Shown here: in pieces, positions 6,419-9,939 of the stretch
Layout: each line of letters starts with the position of its first letter
Position numbering within the stretch: the stretch's first letter is position 1
From: Spirochaetia bacterium
GTDB lineage: Bacteria > Spirochaetota > Spirochaetia > Treponematales > Breznakiellaceae
Direction of reading: 5' to 3'
Assembly (NCBI GenBank): GCA_025997655.1
Contig: BNUW01000093.1
Coordinates: 1 to 9,939 of the forward strand
Length of the DNA stretch: 9,939 nt
Notes under the pieces: generated by a model
The model's database searches: none
Seen by the model: the letters and a program-made list of their open reading frames with translations, nothing else
Told to the model about the DNA's origin: nothing
Made by a program: the position numbers and the translations under genes

Positions 6419-7039
6419 TTACGCCACTCCCACCCGGGAAAGAATTTCGTTGATCCGGTTCTCGCAGACCGAAGGCCTGTAACCAAAATATCCCGGGTTT
6501 TCTATAACGTATATATCGGCTTTTTTTTCTGAATATTGAGAGAGGAATTGCCGCTGACTCCAAAAGCGGCGCAAAAGCTGGGGCAAGGGCAGGCCGTCCC
6601 GTTTTTTAGCCCGCAGAAGCCGGGTCAGGACCGGGGCCTGCACCAGGATGATGCAAGAGAGGACCTCAAAGGCGGATGAACGATGGAGCAGCGCCGCGTT
6701 GATCACACAGGGCTTGCCCCCCTGGCCGGCTATCCATTGGGTGGTCAGCGCATTTGCTGCCGGGTGAACAATACCCTCCAGGGCCGCCAATTCCTCCGGT
6801 TTACCGAAGACCTTTGCCCCCAGAAGCCGCCGGTCTATGGCGCCATCCGCCCCCAGAATATCCCCCCCAAAGCGTTCCAGGATGGCCTCCCGCCGCATTT
6901 CAATAGCCAAATGCCCCAGCTTGTCCACATCCAGCACCGGCAGCCCCCGCGCTTCCAGAAGCCGCCCAACATAGTTCTTCCCCGCGCAGTAAACCCCGGT
7001 CAACCCAATCACCTTTTGCTGAATTATATCACCCGCCAT
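6419..7039 (-). CDS. coaE: Dephospho-CoA kinase
   Basis: Last step of CoA synthesis: ATP phosphorylates the 3'-hydroxyl of dephospho-CoA, in the cytoplasm. 206 residues is the family length. Visible are the P-loop IGLTGVYCAGKN (about 11-22), the D37-x-D39 substrate/metal motif with LGH after it, IVHP at 90-93 and the RLLRAKKRDG lid segment (140-149). The P-loop ends in GKN rather than the usual GKS/T, which is odd, but the rest matches. The start is an ATG with a weak GGA close by. It lies 48 bases after fliM with no terminator between them, and two bases before the SPOR gene, so the three are probably cotranscribed. Confidence 0.88.
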   Translation of the reverse strand: MAGDIIQQKVIGLTGVYCAGKNYVGRLLEARGLPVLDVDKLGHLAIEMRREAILERFGGDILGADGAIDRRLLGAKVFGKPEELAALEGIVHPAANALTTQWIAGQGGKPCVINAALLHRSSAFEVLSCIILVQAPVLTRLLRAKKRDGLPLPQLLRRFWSQRQFLSQYSEKKADIYVIENPGYFGYRPSVCENRINEILSRVGVA

Positions 7040-7087
7040 ATTTCCGTACCCAAAAGATTTGCGCCGAGCGTACAGGTAACGCGGTAT

Positions 7088-8119
7088 TTAAAGCGATTCT
7101 TCACCATCGGCGGCGAGTTCTTCAAATTCTTCTTTTTCGACCTCATCGGTTTTCTTGATAATCTGTACCGCCACCTTCTTCCCAACGATGCCGGGCCGGC
7201 AGAGGTACTTCTTTTTATTGCCGATGTAGAGAGAGAAGGGGTCCCCCACCCGGACATTGAAGAGCCGGATCACATCGCCGGTACGAAAGGAAAGTACGTC
7301 CTTGATGGGAATATTGATCTTCCCGATCTCCGCGACAACGTCAACCTCTACGGTTGAAAGCTTTTCCTTGAGGGTATTGAGGTTTTCGTTGGTGGCCGCC
7401 CGCCGCGCCGATGAGTACCAGAACTGGGCGGACAGCTTCCCGATGATGGGCTCAATAGTCAGATAGGGTATGCAAAAGTTCATCATTCCTTCGACATCCC
7501 CTATCTTGGTTTCCAGGGTTACCAGGACCACCATGTCCGTGGGGGGCACAATCTGGGCAAACTGGGGGTTGGTTTCGATTTGACCCAGCCGGGGCCGGAG
7601 GTCGATCACCTGCGCCCAGGCTTCCCGCATATTCCCCAGGATGCGGACTATCGTCCCCTCCATGACCGCCGATTCGATATCCGTCAACTCATGCTGGGAC
7701 TTGGTACTTTCCCCGGTGCCCCCGAAGAGGCGCTCGATGATGGAGAAGGTGATGGCCGGGTCTATTTCCAGGATGGCGTTCCCCTTGAGGGGGTCCATAT
7801 TGATAACCGCCAGGGTGGTAGGGGTGGGGATGGACCGGATAAACTCTTCGTAGGTGAGCTGATCCACCGACGCCACATGAACGTGCGTAATGGAACGGAG
7901 GTTGGCGGACAGGTTATTGGTGGTAAGCCGGGCAAAGGTCTCATGCATGATGGAGATGGTCCGGATCTGCTCCTTGGAGAACTTATCGGGCCGCTTGAAG
8001 TCGTAGATTTTGATTTTCCGGGTATCCGCAGCGGGCTTTAAGGCCTCCGGCTCGGTTTCCCCGGCGTTGATGGCGGTGAGTAACTGGTCAATTTCATCCT
8101 GGGACAGAACTTCCGTCAA
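7088..8119 (-). CDS. fliM: Flagellar motor switch protein FliM
   Basis: Part of the C-ring that sets rotation direction of the (periplasmic) flagella by binding phosphorylated CheY; works with FliG and FliN/FliY. 343 residues, full length. The N-terminal LSQDEIDQLLTAI is the CheY-binding peptide. The middle domain carries FGGTGE at 132-137, and the C-terminal SpoA/FliN-like domain spans about 250-322. An acidic tail (VEKEEFEELAADGEESL) ends it. The start codon is TTG at 8119; GGAG eight bases upstream and the conserved N-terminus support it over any later start. In spirochaetes fliM usually sits between fliL and fliY in a large motility operon. Here it begins a transcription unit followed by coaE, so it may be a relocated or second copy. 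Confidence 0.96.
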   Translation of the reverse strand: MTEVLSQDEIDQLLTAINAGETEPEALKPAADTRKIKIYDFKRPDKFSKEQIRTISIMHETFARLTTNNLSANLRSITHVHVASVDQLTYEEFIRSIPTPTTLAVINMDPLKGNAILEIDPAITFSIIERLFGGTGESTKSQHELTDIESAVMEGTIVRILGNMREAWAQVIDLRPRLGQIETNPQFAQIVPPTDMVVLVTLETKIGDVEGMMNFCIPYLTIEPIIGKLSAQFWYSSARRAATNENLNTLKEKLSTVEVDVVAEIGKINIPIKDVLSFRTGDVIRLFNVRVGDPFSLYIGNKKKYLCRPGIVGKKVAVQIIKKTDEVEKEEFEELAADGEESL

Positions 8120-8127
8120 TTTCCACG

Positions 8128-8167
8128 CTCCGGTAGTGAGTATAGCATCGGCATATTATTAAATCAA
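8128..8167 (-). promoter_or_regulatory. Sigma70-type promoter and ribosome binding site of fliM
   Basis: On the minus strand TTGATT (8167-8162) and TATACT (8144-8139) are separated by exactly 17 bases, matching 4/6 and 5/6 of consensus. Predicted initiation is near 8132, immediately before GGAG (8131-8128), which is eight bases from the TTG start. This is the best promoter in the window. Confidence 0.6.
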
Positions 8168-8182
8168 TATTAGGGATAGGGG

Positions 8183-8354
8183 TTATTTACCACTCATGAC
8201 CGCCGGAGTAACCGGCTTGAGATCTGCCCACACCAAAGGAAGCCCATATTTTTTGGATATGGCTATGGCATCCTGCCGTGCCGCTTCTCCGAATTCGGCT
8301 GCGGTCATTCCCTTACGTTCATCCTGGATCATAAGCCGGGATTTTTCTGGACAT
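8183..8354 (-). pseudogene. Small gene of about 56 codons split by a one-base frameshift
   Basis: An ATG at 8354 with a perfect AGGAGG six bases upstream starts MSRKIPAYDPG and then hits TGA at 8321-8319. The next frame is open and continues DERKGMTAAEF, then a helical stretch and KKYGLPLVWADLK, ending at TAA 8185-8183. Removing one G of the GG at 8323-8324 (minus strand) joins the two parts into one natural-looking 56-residue protein. I do not recognise the family. It lies downstream of an XRE regulator, an arrangement common for small toxin-antitoxin or regulatory partners, but that is only context. If the shift is real, the surviving piece may start at ATG 8332 (49 residues) or 8308 (41). 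Confidence 0.55.
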
Positions 8355-8573
8355 TAGTACCCTCCTACCCGTAGCGCCTTCCCCGGTTTTCAGCCATTTT
8401 TCGCTGATGCCGAAGGTCAGGCATATCAGGTGGATGATCCGGTCATTGGCGATGCGGTGTTCGTTCTCCAGTTCTGCAATATAGCCGTCACTGATGAAAA
8501 TTGCCCGCCCAAACTCAATTTGGGACATATTTAAGACTTTTCGAGCTTCTTTGATGCGTTTATTGACCGTCAT
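8319..8573 (-). CDS. XRE-family HTH regulator
   Basis: DNA-binding protein of the Cro/CI type, 84 residues. The helix-turn-helix fills residues 3-62: RIKEARKVLNMSQIEFGR, then ISDGYIAELENEHR with the recognition helix, then FGISEKWLKTGEG, the common C-terminal motif of small phage-like repressors. The frame then runs through the ribosome binding site and first codons of the following small gene (GRRVLMSRKIPAYDPG), so the last 20 or so residues are probably not original and the protein may have lost its natural end. The ATG has GGGG only two bases before it; no better start is nearby. DNA target and partner unknown. Confidence 0.75.
   Translation of the reverse strand: MTVNKRIKEARKVLNMSQIEFGRAIFISDGYIAELENEHRIANDRIIHLICLTFGISEKWLKTGEGATGRRVLMSRKIPAYDPG
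8361..8366 (-). promoter_or_regulatory. Consensus ribosome binding site of the small split gene
   Basis: AGGAGG on the minus strand, six bases from ATG 8354, is the strongest Shine-Dalgarno sequence seen here. It lies inside the XRE reading frame, which is why I treat MSRK as a separate gene start rather than the XRE C-terminus. Confidence 0.6.
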
Positions 8574-8680
8574 AACCCCTACAACTAAACCATACTATAG
8601 AAAATCTCGCTAAGCAGGGCATTTTTCTAAATAATAGGGAAAAAATATATTTCCTTTATAAAAAATCCTACATTTTCTTC

Positions 8681-8989
8681 TCAGGCAAGGTATTTTTGGG
8701 ATAATTTACCCAAAGATTGGTTAAAAGATATGGAAATATCCTTTACAAACCGGGTCATAAGCTCTTTTGTTTCATCAGTGGCCGTTTCGTCCTGCCTAAA
8801 AAGCTCATAAACCTCAATTTCAAGCACATTGGCAAGTTTTACCAGCGTTAAAGAGGATATCCAGCTCTTTCCGGTCTCAATATCAGCTAAAAAATTGGTC
8901 GAGAGGTCGAGTTTTTCCGCTAAAACAACTTGAGACCAGTCCCGAAATCCAACCACCACCCTATAATTCTGCTCTGTTTCTGGGTACAT
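8681..8989 (-). CDS. XRE-family HTH regulator with an atypical N-terminus
   Basis: Probable transcriptional regulator, 102 residues from ATG 8989 (a GTG at 9013 is also in frame; neither has a clear ribosome binding site). The HTH is clear from residue 16: RDWSQVVLAEKLDLS, then NFLADIETGKSWIS, then LTLVKLANVLEIEVYELF. An acidic helical tail (about 66-102) may dimerise. Before RDWSQ the normal first helix with its spaced Arg residues is replaced by MYPETEQNYRVVVGF, which fits poorly. The plus strand of the same DNA reads as plausible surface protein (see 8983-9281), so the 5' end may have been replaced by a rearrangement. It is divergent from the next gene and separated from the other XRE gene by about 107 AT-rich bases without recognisable content. 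Confidence 0.7.
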   Translation of the reverse strand: MYPETEQNYRVVVGFRDWSQVVLAEKLDLSTNFLADIETGKSWISSLTLVKLANVLEIEVYELFRQDETATDETKELMTRFVKDISISFNQSLGKLSQKYLA

Positions 8990-9029
8990 GGAATGGAACA
9001 AACAACGGCACACTCAATGCTAAGATGGA

Positions 9030-9281
9030 ATGAAATGGTATAAAGGCGTTTACGGCTATACAATACAATTTGACACTATAACGCCAATGTGGGGCTACAG
9101 TTCAGGCCCGAGATCGGATTATCCATCAGGCTGCGTCTTTCAAGGAACATGTACCGTAAGCAATGATAGTACTTGGGTTAAGGGGGATAAGTCTTGGCAT
9201 ACTTTTTATCTAAGTAAAGACAATACTTCTATGCTTTATGATGATGATTATGTTGATTATGCAGTCTTCGTCAAACAATAA
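9030..9281 (+). CDS. Hypothetical protein, possible frameshifted surface-protein fragment
   Basis: 83 residues, no family recognised. It is rich in Tyr, Trp, Ser, Thr and Asp (TIQFDTITPMWGYSS, TWVKGDKSWHTFYLS), typical of beta-rich extracellular or envelope proteins, but has no signal peptide. The ATG lacks a proper ribosome binding site and a stop lies three codons upstream. In another frame just before it, 8983-9020 reads GTWNGTNNGTLNA, a style common in lipocalin-like surface domains. The junction AAGATGGAATGAAATGG looks like three near-copies of ATGRA, and removing five bases would join both parts. So it may be the 3' remnant of a longer gene. It is clearly less GC-rich than the housekeeping genes. 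Confidence 0.4.
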   Translation: MKWYKGVYGYTIQFDTITPMWGYSSGPRSDYPSGCVFQGTCTVSNDSTWVKGDKSWHTFYLSKDNTSMLYDDDYVDYAVFVKQ

Positions 9282-9302
9282 AAACCTTGCATTTGTTGTC
9301 TA

Positions 9303-9334
9303 TATAATTGGCGGCGGGAAAGATCACAAAGGAG
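9303..9334 (+). promoter_or_regulatory. Candidate -10 box and ribosome binding site for the secreted protein gene
   Basis: TATAAT at 9303-9308 precedes AAAGGAG at 9328-9334, which is six bases from ATG 9341. No good -35 is seen. The ribosome binding site is convincing; the promoter is tentative. Confidence 0.4.
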
Positions 9335-9340
9335 TAAATT

Positions 9341-9818
9341 ATGGCAAGGAAAAGAATCGTTTTATGTATTATGCTATGCTGTATTGGAACTTTTTCAATA
9401 TATGCACAGGCAAAAGGCCGGGCTCAAGCTGCATTATCGCAATTTGAGCAAACTTTTCCGGAGTATAGAGGGAAGGTATTCCTAAGTGAAGGCGCTGGAG
9501 GTGATCGTACATGGCAAGAGCAGATGGGCTTTATTCTTGAGCATCCCCAAAGTTATTCCAATATTTCGCAACGATTTACGCAGCAATTTGGATTGAAGTT
9601 ACCTGCTTCTTCACGACAGATGGCTTCCGAAATGCTCAACTGGTGGGAACGTGAAATAATGGCACAAGCAGGACGTTTACGTTGGAAACCTTGATTCTAA
9701 AGGAAGACAATTGTTGGCAGACCTTATCCGGCAACATAATGAATTGGAAATTCTTTATGAAAAACCTCCAACATATGGTGTTTCGATGTTCGGTTTTTTA
9801 TTTTACAATATTCCTTAA
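9341..9818 (+). pseudogene. Secreted protein of unknown function, interrupted by a frameshift
   Basis: The ATG has a good AAAGGAG. The product begins with a signal peptide, MARKRIVLCIMLCCIGTFSI followed by YAQ and a likely cleavage before AKG, and continues as a charged helical protein (AALSQFEQTFPEYRGKV, then TWQEQMGFILEHPQSYSN, then EMLNWWEREI). After about residue 108 the frame gives RLRWKP and stops at 9692-9694. The +1 frame from about 9663 continues sensibly as QDVYVGNLDSKGRQLLADL, IRQHNELEILYEKPPTYG and ends FYNIP at 9816-9818. A one-base change near 9655-9670 would restore about 157 residues. I do not recognise the family. Its 3' end overlaps the convergent acetyltransferase gene by 21 bases. 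Confidence 0.6.
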
Positions 9819-9939
9819 TTCTTCTTTAACATATTCTAAATTATTATTATGCAATACTGGGATTAATTTATTTATTTCCTCTACGGGTAAATCCCACCAT
9901 TTTAATTTTAACATTATTTCTATTAATTCATCATCAAAT
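9798..9939 (-). CDS. CatB-like O-acetyltransferase, C-terminal fragment running off the edge
   Basis: Only the last 46 residues are in the window: FDDELIEIMLKLKWWDLPVE, then EEINKLIPVLHNNNLEYVKE and a Lys-terminated end. The F..E.I..LL..KWWD.P.E.I pattern is the conserved C-terminal tail of CatB/Vat-type xenobiotic or sugar O-acetyltransferases of the left-handed beta-helix class, which use acetyl-CoA. The hexapeptide repeats and the catalytic His would be upstream, outside the window, so neither activity nor substrate can be judged. The DNA is strongly AT-rich compared with the left side of the window, suggesting transfer from a low-GC donor. It is convergent with the split secreted protein gene. 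Confidence 0.65.
   Translation of the reverse strand, partial: FDDELIEIMLKLKWWDLPVEEINKLIPVLHNNNLEYVKEELRNIVK

Noticed and set aside
6417..6563. N-terminal extension of the SPOR protein frame
   Set aside because: It lies wholly inside coaE. The ATG at 6416 gives a proper transmembrane N-terminus with a ribosome binding site.
8319..8335. RF2-like programmed +1 frameshift at the TGA of the small gene
   Set aside because: There is no CTT-TGA-C slippery site or upstream stimulatory sequence; a simple indel explains it better. Only the observation of the frame break is kept.

Overview
The window reads as spirochaete DNA, most likely a GC-rich Treponema-type genome such as the termite-gut lineages. 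Pointers are a spirochaete-like FliM with an EIDQLL-type N-terminus, a short alanyl-tRNA synthetase without the C-terminal domain (the usual spirochaete form), and an alaS / chaperone / nusB order that I recall from Treponema. Genus is an inference; no rRNA or other marker is present.

Left block (1-4112, genes on the minus strand): alaS, a SurA-like periplasmic or lipoprotein chaperone, nusB and a small membrane-anchored protein, read in that order with gaps of 40 and 27 bases and then an ATGA overlap, so probably one operon. The last gene is broken. Its first 84 codons are repeated as a perfect 99-base inverted repeat at the window edge, and the natural continuation of the protein lies on the opposite strand. 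This looks like a fold-back chimera at a contig end rather than biology.

Middle block (4113-8182): a short divergent promoter region, then a plus-strand lipoprotein gene with two LGFP-like repeats. It converges on a minus-strand set fliM - coaE - SPOR-domain protein. The convergent gap (5440-5669) holds a nested inverted-repeat element and two arrays with an exact 9-base period. fliM has a well-formed sigma70-type promoter and a TTG start. Upstream of it there is no fliL or other flagellar gene, which is unusual for fliM.

Right block (8183-9939): more AT-rich accessory DNA with two XRE-type regulators, a 56-codon gene split by a one-base frameshift, a possible surface-protein fragment, a secreted protein split by another frameshift, and the C-terminal tail of a CatB-like O-acetyltransferase that runs off the right edge. 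Base composition changes clearly here, and three reading-frame breaks fall within about 1.4 kb, suggesting acquired DNA in decay or poor sequence quality.

The left and middle genes are housekeeping: translation (alaS), transcription antitermination (nusB), envelope protein folding (SurA-like), CoA synthesis (coaE), cell envelope or division (SPOR) and motility (fliM). I found no convincing new defence or catalytic system. The best leads are the intergenic repeat element, the LGFP-like lipoprotein, and the frameshifted small gene beside the XRE regulator.
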